In this document: positions 25,474 through 32,759 of the stretch, one piece after another
Layout: each line of letters begins with the position of its first letter
Position numbering within the stretch: position 1 is the first letter of the stretch
Assembly (NCBI RefSeq): GCF_900114315.1
Contig: NZ_FOSQ01000007.1
Location: forward strand, 33,379 to 97,378
DNA: 64,000 nucleotides
Direction: 5' to 3'
Source: Falsiroseomonas stagni DSM 19981
GTDB taxonomy: Bacteria > Pseudomonadota > Alphaproteobacteria > Acetobacterales > Acetobacteraceae
Notes under the pieces: generated by a model
Seen by the model: only the letters and a program-made list of their open reading frames with translations
The model's database searches: none
What the model was told of the DNA's origin: nothing
Made by a program: the position numbers and the translations under genes

Positions 25474-25561
25474 CTCAAGCGCCGGGCGGCCGCATCCGCG
25501 GCCTTGGCTTCGCGGCACTGGCCGCGGCGGCCGTCCGGCCGCTCGGCCCGCAAGCGGGCCG
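25474..25561 (-). repeat. Four-hairpin structured repeat, copy 3 (intergenic, reverse)
   Basis: Read on the minus strand. HP1 is 25561-25554 with 25551-25544 (loop TT). HP2 is 25542-25537 with 25532-25527 (loop GGAC). HP3 is 25526-25521 with 25516-25511 (loop CAGT). HP4 is 25503-25498 with 25493-25488 (loop GGAT). The linker AAGCCAA and tail GGCGCTTGAG match the coding copies. It is 88 bp, one base longer than copies 1 and 2, and sits in the 127-bp gap between the Bug and cupin genes. Stem sequences differ from the other copies but pairing is kept. Confidence 0.8.
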
Positions 25562-25591
25562 CATGTTCCTCCTGATGAGCAAGGTAGCACC

Positions 25592-25924
25592 ATGAACATC
25601 CCCAAGATCGACTGGAACAGCATCCCCTGGACGACCGTCCGCCCCGGCGTGGAACGCAAGGGCTTCACGGGCGAAGGCGCCACTGTCGCGCTGCATCGCC
25701 TGCATCCCGGGCACGAGCCGAAGCCGCACAACCATCCTAACGAGCAGATCGTCTACATCATGGCCGGCACCATCGATTTCCACATCGAGGGTGAGGTGCA
25801 TCGCCTCGGCCCGGGGGGCCTGCTGGTGGTGCCGCCGAACGCCATGCATCACGGCGTGGTCGTGGGGGATGAGATGGTGCTGAACCTCGATGTCTTCACG
25901 CCGGCCAGGCCGGAATATGCCTGA
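25592..25924 (+). CDS. Small cupin-domain protein
   Basis: A 110-residue single cupin. Motif 1 contains HPGHEPKPHNHPNEQIVYIM, with the three His and one Glu needed for metal binding. Motif 2 contains LLVVPPNAMHHGVV with the fourth His. The complete site suggests a metal-dependent enzyme or binding protein. The start at 25592 follows repeat copy 3 by about 30 bp, and the stop overlaps the next gene by 8 bp. It belongs to the hyuAB operon by direction and spacing. Confidence 0.88.
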   Translation: MNIPKIDWNSIPWTTVRPGVERKGFTGEGATVALHRLHPGHEPKPHNHPNEQIVYIMAGTIDFHIEGEVHRLGPGGLLVVPPNAMHHGVVVGDEMVLNLDVFTPARPEYA

Positions 25925-26969
25925 CCTTTCCGTCCGCGTCGGGGGCATCACGCTCAATAACCCCGTCATCATCGGCTCCGGCGACCATACGATGACGGAA
26001 GGCGCGCTGGTGGCCGCGCGCGCCACCGGCGCGGGCGCCGTCGTCGCCAAGTCGATCAATGAGAGCGTGGCCGCGAAGCGCCAGCTGGATGGCAGCGACC
26101 ATGTGCTGCTGGACAGCCGGTGGAACCCCATACCCTGGGATTTCGCGCCGCCGCCGGATGCGATGCTGCTGGGGCGTTCGGGCCTGCACCAGTCGCCCAG
26201 CGAGGACTGGATCGACATCGTCGCCGCGCAGGACAGGGAAGCCGCGAAGACGGGGCAATACGTCATCGGCTCCATCATCCTCGCCAACCTCGACACCGCC
26301 TGCGACCTGGCGAAGCGCTACGAGGCCGCCGGCATCCGCGTGCTGGAACTGAACATCGGCGCGCCGCATGGCGATGAAGCCGTGCCCGGCGCCATCATCC
26401 AGGAACGCGCGGCGAACAGGGTGCGGGAGATCACGGCCAGGCTCCGCGCCGCGATCTCCATCCCGCTCTGGATCAAGCTGACGGGGCAGAGCGAGGATGT
26501 CGGCGCCCTCGCCTTGGCCGCCAAGGAAGGCGGCGCGGATGCGACCATCGTCATGGGCCGCTTCATGGCGCTGGTGCCGGATATCGAGACCCGCGCGCCG
26601 ATGCTCGGCACCGCCGGCGCCATCGGCGGGCCGTGGTCGCTGGCGCTGACCTGCCGCTGGCTGGCGGAGGCGCGGAAGAAGGTAGGCGCCGATTATTCGC
26701 TGCTGGGCACGAACGGCGCGCGGGACGGGCTGGACGTGGTGCGCTTCCTGCTCGCCGGCGCACGGGCCGTGGAGATGACCAGCGCGATCATGGCCGGCGG
26801 CTTCGATGTCGCGCGCCGCGCGGTGGCGGAGATCGAGGCCTATCTGGTCCGCACGGGCGGTGATGTGGAGGACCTCATCGGCCTCGCCGCCGAACGGCGC
26901 GTGGCCTATGGCGTGCAGGCGGACCGGCCGGGCTACTGGCGGGACTTCGTGCCACCCGAAGCCAGGTAG
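25917..26969 (+). CDS. Dihydroorotate dehydrogenase-like / PreA-like FMN enzyme
   Basis: A 350-residue FMN-binding TIM-barrel protein of the DHODH family. It begins LSVRVGGITLNNPVIIGSG, typical of DHODH class 1 and PreA, and includes LELNIGAPHGDEA, IPLWIKLTGQSEDV and GTNGARDGLDVVRFLLAGA with the flavin-phosphate site. PreA members reduce pyrimidines with a PreT partner. No PreT-like gene is near. In a hydantoinase operon, a role in cyclic amide or pyrimidine catabolism is attractive but unproven. It overlaps the upstream cupin and the 3' end of the convergent IclR gene. Confidence 0.8.
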   Translation: MPDLSVRVGGITLNNPVIIGSGDHTMTEGALVAARATGAGAVVAKSINESVAAKRQLDGSDHVLLDSRWNPIPWDFAPPPDAMLLGRSGLHQSPSEDWIDIVAAQDREAAKTGQYVIGSIILANLDTACDLAKRYEAAGIRVLELNIGAPHGDEAVPGAIIQERAANRVREITARLRAAISIPLWIKLTGQSEDVGALALAAKEGGADATIVMGRFMALVPDIETRAPMLGTAGAIGGPWSLALTCRWLAEARKKVGADYSLLGTNGARDGLDVVRFLLAGARAVEMTSAIMAGGFDVARRAVAEIEAYLVRTGGDVEDLIGLAAERRVAYGVQADRPGYWRDFVPPEAR

Positions 26970-27742
26970 CGGTTCGACCCCAGCCGGGCGCTGACGGCGC
27001 TTGCGGCTTCGTGCAGGGCCTCCAGCATCGACGCTGGCGGCGGGTCCTGCACGAATTGCACGGAGCCGACGATGCCGAGGGAGCCGACCAGCACCTCCCC
27101 GGCCGCGAACAAGGGCGCGGCGAGGACGTTGATGCCGGTCAGCGCCTCCCCCGGCGCGGTCTCCCACAGCCGGTCGCGGACCAGGGCGATGCGGTCGCGC
27201 AGAACAGCGGGGTCCGTGATGCTGTCGGGTGTCAGCTTCTCCAGCGGTCCGGACAGGAGGCGGTCGCGCAGCTCCGCCGCCGCGAAGGCCAGCATGATGC
27301 GCCCCTGCGCGGAGCAATGCGCGGCGGGGCGGTTACCGGGCTGCACGGTGATGGAGACCTTGTTCGGGGCCTCCAGCGCATGCACCACCAGCGGGTCGCC
27401 GCCCGTCGGCACGGCCAGCAGGACGGATTGCCCCACGGCATCGCGCAGCCGGTGCATGGCGGGCTCCGCCACGCGCTTCAGGTCGAACTGCTCCCCCGCC
27501 GCCTGGCCGATCTGGTACATGCGCCAGGTCAGGTGATAGCGCTCCGTCGTCTCCTCCTGCGCCACCAGCCCGGCCTGGCGCAGCGTGACGAGGTGGCGGT
27601 GGACGCGGCCCTTGGGCTCCGCCAGGTCGCGCGCCAGGTCGGAGACGCGCATCGGCCCACCGGCCAGGGCCATGGCTTCGAGCACCCGCACCGCCATCAG
27701 GACGGAACGGACGGCGGCTGTACCCTCGGTGTCATCGCTCAT
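26933..27742 (-). CDS. IclR family transcriptional regulator
   Basis: A 269-residue regulator. The winged helix-turn-helix covers about residues 10-75 (VRVLEAMALAGGPMRVSDLA, then KGRVHRHLVTLRQAGLV). The effector domain follows from about residue 90 and includes GRIMLAFAAAEL and the late segment APLFAAGEVLVGSLGIVG. Its 3' end overlaps the DHODH-like gene by 37 bp in convergent orientation. Likely targets are the hyuAB operon or its own promoter, which is an inference from position only. Confidence 0.92.
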   Translation of the reverse strand: MSDDTEGTAAVRSVLMAVRVLEAMALAGGPMRVSDLARDLAEPKGRVHRHLVTLRQAGLVAQEETTERYHLTWRMYQIGQAAGEQFDLKRVAEPAMHRLRDAVGQSVLLAVPTGGDPLVVHALEAPNKVSITVQPGNRPAAHCSAQGRIMLAFAAAELRDRLLSGPLEKLTPDSITDPAVLRDRIALVRDRLWETAPGEALTGINVLAAPLFAAGEVLVGSLGIVGSVQFVQDPPPASMLEALHEAASAVSARLGSNRYLASGGTKSRQ

Positions 27743-27785
27743 GCAACGTCATCATGGGCAGCGCCATCCGCGGCGCCAAGCCCTG

Positions 27786-28934
27786 TCAGGGCAGGTGGCG
27801 CAGGCGGTCCAGCAGGCGGTCGATATCGTCCGCGGCGTGATACAGGCCGAAGCCGAAGCGCAGACGCCGGCCGCGACGGTCCGTGACGATGTCGGCGGCG
27901 GCCAGGCGGGCCTGCCAGCCCCCGGCGTCATCCAGGTCGAAGGCCAGGAAATTCCCGCGCCGGCGTTCCGTGACGGGCACGGCGAGGTGCCGGGGATGGA
28001 GGCCGGTGCCCGCCAGCCCCGCGACGAAGCGTGCCTGGAGGGCATGGGCATGGGCGCTGATGGCGGCGGTGTCGATGCGCTGCGCCGCCAGCCAGTCCAT
28101 CGCGGCGTTGAGGCGGTAGAGGCCGGACGGGTCGAAGGTGGCGCCCATCATGCGCCAGCCATCGGTGGCATAGGGCACGCTGCCATCGCTGGCCGCCAGC
28201 GCCCCGAAGGCGGCGTACCAGCCCGTGGCGCGCGGCCGGGGCAGCCAGCCCGGCGGGCAGTGCATGAAGCAGGCACCCTCCCCGGCCATGGCGTATTTGT
28301 AGCCGCCGGCGAGGTAGAAGGCGCGGTCGGCAACCGCCGAGATGTCCACCGGCCTCGCCATGAAGCCGTGATAGCCATCGATCACCAGCACGGCGTCGCC
28401 TGCGGCCTGCGCCAGGTCGCGAAAATCCTCCTGCGCGTAGCCGGAGTGGAAGAAGACCTCGCTGGTCCAGACCAGGTCGAAGCCGGCGCGCGCGGCCTCC
28501 GCCAGGCGGGGCAGGCAGTCCGGGCCGGGGTCGGAAGCGATGCGGGTGACGTGAACGAGACCCTCCTCCTCCAGCCGCGCAACCTGGCGGGCGAAGGAGT
28601 GGAATTCGCCATCGGTGGTCAGGATGCGGGCGGGGCGTTGGGTCGGCAGGCTGGACAGGATGCGGATGACGAATTCATGCGTGTTGGGCGCGAAGACGAT
28701 GCTGGCGGGGTCGGGCGCGCCGATATGCCGGGCGACATGGCGTTGCGCGTCCTGCCAGACCTGGCCCAGCACGACGCTCCATTTGTCGTCCTGATGCTCG
28801 GCCGCCACATCCCAGGCGGCCAACTGCGCATCCCGCGTCGCGTCCGGCCAGGGATGGTGGCTATGCGCCGCCACATGCAGCCGGCCGGGCCGGGCGCCGA
28901 GGAAGCGGGAGAAATGGGCGCGCAGGTCCAGCAT
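27786..28934 (-). CDS. Kynureninase-like class V aminotransferase-fold enzyme
   Basis: A 382-residue PLP enzyme. FAPNTHEFVIRILSSL marks the phosphate-binding region. VLVIDGYHGFMARPVDIS carries the Asp that contacts the pyridine nitrogen, and LAGGYKYAMAGEGACFM contains the probable PLP lysine (about residue 230). Kynureninase (about 415 residues) cleaves kynurenine to anthranilate and alanine. This protein is slightly shorter. The divergent neighbour is tryptophan 2,3-dioxygenase, so the kynurenine pathway is a strong contextual fit. No kynurenine formamidase is recognised next to them. Another class V lyase is possible. Confidence 0.8.
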   Translation of the reverse strand: MLDLRAHFSRFLGARPGRLHVAAHSHHPWPDATRDAQLAAWDVAAEHQDDKWSVVLGQVWQDAQRHVARHIGAPDPASIVFAPNTHEFVIRILSSLPTQRPARILTTDGEFHSFARQVARLEEEGLVHVTRIASDPGPDCLPRLAEAARAGFDLVWTSEVFFHSGYAQEDFRDLAQAAGDAVLVIDGYHGFMARPVDISAVADRAFYLAGGYKYAMAGEGACFMHCPPGWLPRPRATGWYAAFGALAASDGSVPYATDGWRMMGATFDPSGLYRLNAAMDWLAAQRIDTAAISAHAHALQARFVAGLAGTGLHPRHLAVPVTERRRGNFLAFDLDDAGGWQARLAAADIVTDRRGRRLRFGFGLYHAADDIDRLLDRLRHLP

Positions 28935-28953
28935 ATTCGGGTTCCCTTCCCGG

Positions 28954-28975
28954 GATAGTTTAAGCTTAAACTATC
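28954..28975. promoter_or_regulatory. Perfect 22-bp palindromic operator between kynureninase-like and kynA genes
   Basis: The 62-bp gap between the divergent starts holds a perfect 11 + 11 palindrome centred between 28964 and 28965. Its core is TAGTTTAAGCTTAAACTA. It is very AT-rich in an otherwise GC-rich segment. A homodimeric regulator, for example of the MarR type, is expected to bind here and control both genes. No such regulator gene lies next to it; the nearest is the IclR gene at 26933. Confidence 0.8.
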
Positions 28976-28996
28976 GGGGTTCAAGGAGACTCTCCC

Positions 28997-29821
28997 ATGG
29001 TCGAAGGCGTCGAGACCGATTTCGCGAAGCGGATGAGCTATGGCGACTACCTCCGGCTCGACCAGCTGCTGACCGCGCAGGCACCGCTGTCAGGCCAGCA
29101 TGACGAGCTGCTCTTCATCACCATCCACCAGGTGCAGGAGCTGTGGATGAAGCTCCTGAACCATGAGATGGACCTGGCGATCGAGAACATGCGGCGCGAT
29201 GAGCTGCGGCCCTGCTTCAAGGCGCTGTCCCGCGTCTCCCGCATCCAGGCGCAGTTGATCGGCGCCTGGGACGTGCTCTCCACCATGACGCCGCATGACT
29301 ACCTGGCCTTCCGCGCCAGCCTCGGCAGTTCATCCGGCTTCCAGTCCTGGCAGTACCGGATGATCGAGTTCCGCATGGGCGCGAAGGACGAGTTCATGCT
29401 GCGCCCGCATCGCCACCGCCCCGACATCATCGGCCCGTTGGAGGCGGCGTTCCGCGGCCCCTCCATCTATGACGAGGCGCTTCGACTGCTGGCGCGGCGG
29501 GGGCTGCCGGTGCCGGTGTCCGTGCTGGAACGCGACCTGACGAAGCGGCACGAGGCGGATGAGGGCGTCACGGCGGCCTGGGCGGTGGTCTATGAGAATC
29601 CGGAGGCGCATTTCGACCTGTATGAACTGGCCGAGGAACTCGTGGATCTCGAGGACGCGTTCCAGACCTGGCGCTTCCGGCACATGAAGACGGTGGAGCG
29701 CATCATCGGCCACCGGATGGGCACGGGCGGCTCGGCGGGCGTCTCCTACCTCAAGGGCGTGCTGGAGAAGGGGTTCTTCCCGGAGCTGTGGTCGGTGCGG
29801 ACCAGGCTGAAGGCGCGGTGA
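28997..29821 (+). CDS. kynA: Tryptophan 2,3-dioxygenase
   Basis: A 274-residue heme enzyme that converts L-tryptophan to N-formylkynurenine. Family motifs are MSYGDYLRLDQLLTAQ near the start, HDELLFITIHQVQELWMKLL with the distal His (about residues 35-54), and GSSSGFQSWQYRMIEFRMG (about 114-132). GHRMGTGGSAGVSYLKGVL near the C-terminus is the substrate and heme loop. Length is normal for bacterial enzymes. The start lies 21 bp after the palindromic operator. Confidence 0.96.
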   Translation: MVEGVETDFAKRMSYGDYLRLDQLLTAQAPLSGQHDELLFITIHQVQELWMKLLNHEMDLAIENMRRDELRPCFKALSRVSRIQAQLIGAWDVLSTMTPHDYLAFRASLGSSSGFQSWQYRMIEFRMGAKDEFMLRPHRHRPDIIGPLEAAFRGPSIYDEALRLLARRGLPVPVSVLERDLTKRHEADEGVTAAWAVVYENPEAHFDLYELAEELVDLEDAFQTWRFRHMKTVERIIGHRMGTGGSAGVSYLKGVLEKGFFPELWSVRTRLKAR

Positions 29822-29843
29822 GTGTGACTTTTTAGTCGCTAAC

Positions 29844-29880
29844 CCGTTTAAGCCGTTTATGCCGTTTAGCCGCGTTTAGC
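29844..29880 (+). repeat. Short 9-bp tandem repeat after kynA
   Basis: Four tandem units follow the kynA stop: CCGTTTAAG, CCGTTTATG, CCGTTTAGC, then a diverged CGCGTTTAGC. They lie in an AT-rich patch. The gap 29822-30123 otherwise holds no gene. Function unknown; a protein-binding array or a small minisatellite is possible. Confidence 0.55.
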
Positions 29881-30123
29881 ACCGTGTTCGCGCGGCGATT
29901 TGGGACAAATTCCGGGCGACGAAGGCGCGCCCGGCCCTTCCGGCGATGCGGGGCATGGCGGGGGCGATGGCGGCTTGAACATATCAGGAACAGTGGCCGC
30001 CTTCCAGTGATTTCGGGGGCCAGCGGGGCGGGCGCGGCTGGCGGGGTCCCGCTCCTTGTCGAAATCGGGCATGAGGAGGCGGCACGGCCCCTGCCCGGCC
30101 GCGCGCCAGCAGGAGCCCGCGCC

Positions 30124-31005
30124 ATGGCCGGAACGCCCACCTTCGCCACCCCGCCCGGCTTCCTCGGCGTGCAGCGGCGCGACCCGGCAGGCGGCATCGC
30201 CGTGGCGGGCATCCCGCTGGATATCGGCACCACCAACCGCGCCGGCGCGCGGGATGCGCCGCGGGCGATCCGGGCGGCGTCCCGGATGCTGGTGGATGGC
30301 GCGCATCCCGGGTCCTGGGTGGACCCGGCGACGCTGCCGATCGCCGATATCGGGGATTTCGCCATCGCGCTGGGGGATATCCCGGCCAGCCTGGCGCTGA
30401 TCGAGCAGCAGGCCAGCGTGATCGACCACCTGGTCGCGCTGGGGGGCGAGCATGGCATCACGCTGCCCCTGCTGCGCGCGCTGCGGCAGCGGGTGGGGGC
30501 GCCGCTGGCGCTGGTGCATTGCGACGCGCATGTGGACACTTGGCCGGATAATTTCGGCCAGGCCTACGCCCATGGATCGGTCTTCTGGCACGCGATCCGG
30601 GAGGGGCTGGTGGACCCCCGCCGCACCATCCAGATCGGCATCCGCAGCCCCGTGCAGCGGGAGGTCTGGGACTGGACCCTGGCGCAGGGCGTCACCATCG
30701 TCACCGCCCAGGATTTTTTCGAGCTCGGCCCGCCGGCCGTGGCCGCGAAGGTGCGGGAGGTGGTGGGTGCGGCCCCTGCCTACCTCTCCTTCGACATCGA
30801 CGTGCTGGACCCCGCCTTCGCGCCCGGCACGGGCACGCCGGAAATCGGCGGGCTCGCGAGCTGGCAGGCGCAGGCGCTGCTGCGGCGCCTCGACGGCGTG
30901 GATTTCCGGGGCATGGATGTGGTGGAGGTGCTGCCCGCCCATGATGTGGCGGAGATCACGGCGCTGGCCGCGGCGACGATGGCCTGGGAATACCTGTGCC
31001 GCTGA
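30124..31005 (+). CDS. speB: Ureohydrolase, agmatinase/guanidinobutyrase-like
   Basis: A 293-residue arginase-family enzyme. The binuclear manganese site is formed by GGEHGIT (about residue 107), HCDAHVDTW (about 130) and SFDIDVLDPAFAPGTGTPE (about 221). All metal ligands are present. The enzyme would hydrolyse a guanidino compound such as agmatine to putrescine and urea. The start at 30124 fits the family N-terminus; the frame is open further upstream. It precedes the ornithine decarboxylase and homospermidine synthase genes, which supports agmatinase over arginase. Confidence 0.85.
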   Translation: MAGTPTFATPPGFLGVQRRDPAGGIAVAGIPLDIGTTNRAGARDAPRAIRAASRMLVDGAHPGSWVDPATLPIADIGDFAIALGDIPASLALIEQQASVIDHLVALGGEHGITLPLLRALRQRVGAPLALVHCDAHVDTWPDNFGQAYAHGSVFWHAIREGLVDPRRTIQIGIRSPVQREVWDWTLAQGVTIVTAQDFFELGPPAVAAKVREVVGAAPAYLSFDIDVLDPAFAPGTGTPEIGGLASWQAQALLRRLDGVDFRGMDVVEVLPAHDVAEITALAAATMAWEYLCR

Positions 31006-31515
31006 AAAGCTTCCGGCGCCCTGCGCTGAATGCAGGGCGTCATGCGCGAGGGTCTGGGCCGGCGCCAGAATTTTCACTTGCGGTTCAGCGAAGCCGCCGC
31101 TATTTATCCGGCCACTGACCGACGCCATCGCACGTGCCGCGAGCCCGCTCCGATTTCAGGACACCGGGCACAGCAACGACGGGACGCGTCCTTTGTTCGA
31201 CCCGGCCTCACCGCCGGGTAGGTTCGAGGGAACCGCCTGAGTCGCCTGATCGCCGCACGTGAGGCAGTGTCATCCCCGACATGCCATCGCGACTGCGCCT
31301 GAGCCGGACCGCGGCGCGACCGACTGCCTGAGGGCAGGACGGCGCGTCGGCGACGGCTCCTCCGCCGCGTCCCGTCCGCGCCGCAAGGCCCGGCGTGCCG
31401 GGGCGGAGCCTTGGGCAGCAGGCGGTTCCCTCCTTCCGCCGCCGCGCCTCCCCCATCCGGGATGCTGGCGCGGCGGCGGCCAAATTCACGCGTCGCGCCA
31501 AGGAGGGCCACCGCC
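31006..31515 (+). ncRNA. Structured leader of ornithine decarboxylase (speF-type RNA candidate)
   Basis: About 510 bp without a convincing gene separate the ureohydrolase stop from the ornithine decarboxylase start. Alphaproteobacterial ornithine decarboxylase genes are known to carry a ~400-nt leader called the speF RNA, and location and size fit. Hairpins include 31018-31024 with 31032-31038 and CTGCC/GGCAG at 31324-31338. At the 3' end CCCTCCTT (31428-31435) pairs with AAGGAGGG (31500-31507), and a 12-bp stem joins 31436-31447 with 31468-31479. This hides the Shine-Dalgarno sequence. GGCGG (31421-31425) can instead pair with CCGCC (31436-31440), leaving it free. Family assignment needs a covariance search. 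Confidence 0.6.
31500..31507 (+). promoter_or_regulatory. Sequestered ribosome binding site of ornithine decarboxylase
   Basis: AAGGAGGG lies eight bases before the ATG at 31516 and is an almost ideal Shine-Dalgarno sequence. It is exactly complementary to 31428-31435 in the leader, so translation can be switched by leader folding. Confidence 0.75.
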
Positions 31516-32730
31516 ATGACCGAGTTCCGCTTCCGCGGCGCCGTCGCGCCGCTTCGCCGCCCCGCCCAGCCCGCTTTGCCGCGCACCGTCGATGCCGTGG
31601 TCGCGGCCCTGCGGCCGGAGGAGCCGCTGCACTGCCTGCGCCCGGCGCAGGTGGCGGCGACGGCGTCCGCCTTCCTGGCCGCCTTCCCCGGCACGACGAT
31701 GTATGCGGTGAAGTGCAACCCGGAACCCGGCATGCTGCGCGCGCTATGGGCGGGCGGCGTGCGGCACTTCGACTGCGCCTCGGCCGCGGAGGTGCGGCTG
31801 GTGCGCAGCATGTTCCCCGATGCCGCCATCCATTTCATGCACCCTGTGAAGGCGCGTTCCGCGATCCGCGACGCCTATGCCCAGCATGGCGTCCGCGACT
31901 TCGTCGTGGACAGCGAGGCGGAGCTGGCCAAGGTGATGCAGGAAACGGGCGGCGCCCGTGACCTCGGCCTCATCATCCGCCTGGCGCTGCCGAAGGGCGA
32001 GGCGATGATGGATCTCTCCGGCAAATTCGGGGCGGAGCCCGGCGTGGCGGTGGCGCTGCTGCGTGCGGCGCGGCCGCTCGCGGCCAGGCTCGGCGTGTCC
32101 TTCCATGTGGGCAGCCAGTGCCTGGAGCCCGATACCTATCGGCGTGCCATCGCGCTGGCGGCGCAGGTGATCCGCGACTCCGGCGTGGCGGTTGAGGTGC
32201 TGGATGTCGGCGGCGGCTTCCCCGTCGCCTATCCGGACATCGTGCCGCCGCCGCTTTCCGCCTTCATGGCGGCGATCCGCATCGGCTTCGCGGAAGCCGC
32301 CCTGCCGGGCGTGGAACTGTGGGCGGAGCCCGGCCGCGCGCTGGTGGCCGGCGGGGCTTCCGTGGTGGTGCAGGTGCAGGCGCGGCGGGATGGCGAGCTT
32401 TTCGTCAATGACGGCGTCTATGGCGCGCTGTCCGATGCGGGGGTGCCGGGGTTCCGGTTTCCCGTCCGGCTGCTGCGCCAGACCGATGCCGGGACCCTGC
32501 CCTTCGCCTTCCAGGGCCCGACCTGCGACAGCGCCGACCGGATGGCAGGGCCCTTCCTGCTGCCGGCCGATGTGCGGGAGGGGGATTGGATCGAGGTCGG
32601 GCAGCTCGGCGCCTATGGCGGCTGCCTGCGCACCGCCTTCAACGGCTTCGACCGTGCCGGCATGGTCGATGTCATCGATCCACCCTTGCTTGAAACGCCG
32701 GGTTACTCCATGGCCGCGCAAGCGGCGTGA
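31516..32730 (+). CDS. speF: Ornithine decarboxylase, alanine-racemase fold
   Basis: A 404-residue PLP enzyme of fold type III that makes putrescine from ornithine. The PLP lysine is in YAVKCNP (Lys66). HVGSQ and GGGFPVAYPD hold the phosphate, and AEPGRALVAGG follows. The catalytic Cys-Asp of eukaryotic-type ornithine decarboxylases is present in GPTCDSADR (Cys337). That favours ornithine, or lysine/ornithine, over diaminopimelate or carboxynorspermidine. The start at 31516 follows AAGGAGGG. It is probably co-transcribed with homospermidine synthase 29 bp downstream. Confidence 0.92.
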   Translation: MTEFRFRGAVAPLRRPAQPALPRTVDAVVAALRPEEPLHCLRPAQVAATASAFLAAFPGTTMYAVKCNPEPGMLRALWAGGVRHFDCASAAEVRLVRSMFPDAAIHFMHPVKARSAIRDAYAQHGVRDFVVDSEAELAKVMQETGGARDLGLIIRLALPKGEAMMDLSGKFGAEPGVAVALLRAARPLAARLGVSFHVGSQCLEPDTYRRAIALAAQVIRDSGVAVEVLDVGGGFPVAYPDIVPPPLSAFMAAIRIGFAEAALPGVELWAEPGRALVAGGASVVVQVQARRDGELFVNDGVYGALSDAGVPGFRFPVRLLRQTDAGTLPFAFQGPTCDSADRMAGPFLLPADVREGDWIEVGQLGAYGGCLRTAFNGFDRAGMVDVIDPPLLETPGYSMAAQAA

Positions 32731-32759
32731 ACGAGCCGGCCCGAAGGAGCGACTGAACG

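Noticed and set aside
29844..29880. CRISPR-like array
   Set aside because: Units are only 9 bp and contiguous, without spacers, and no cas gene is present.
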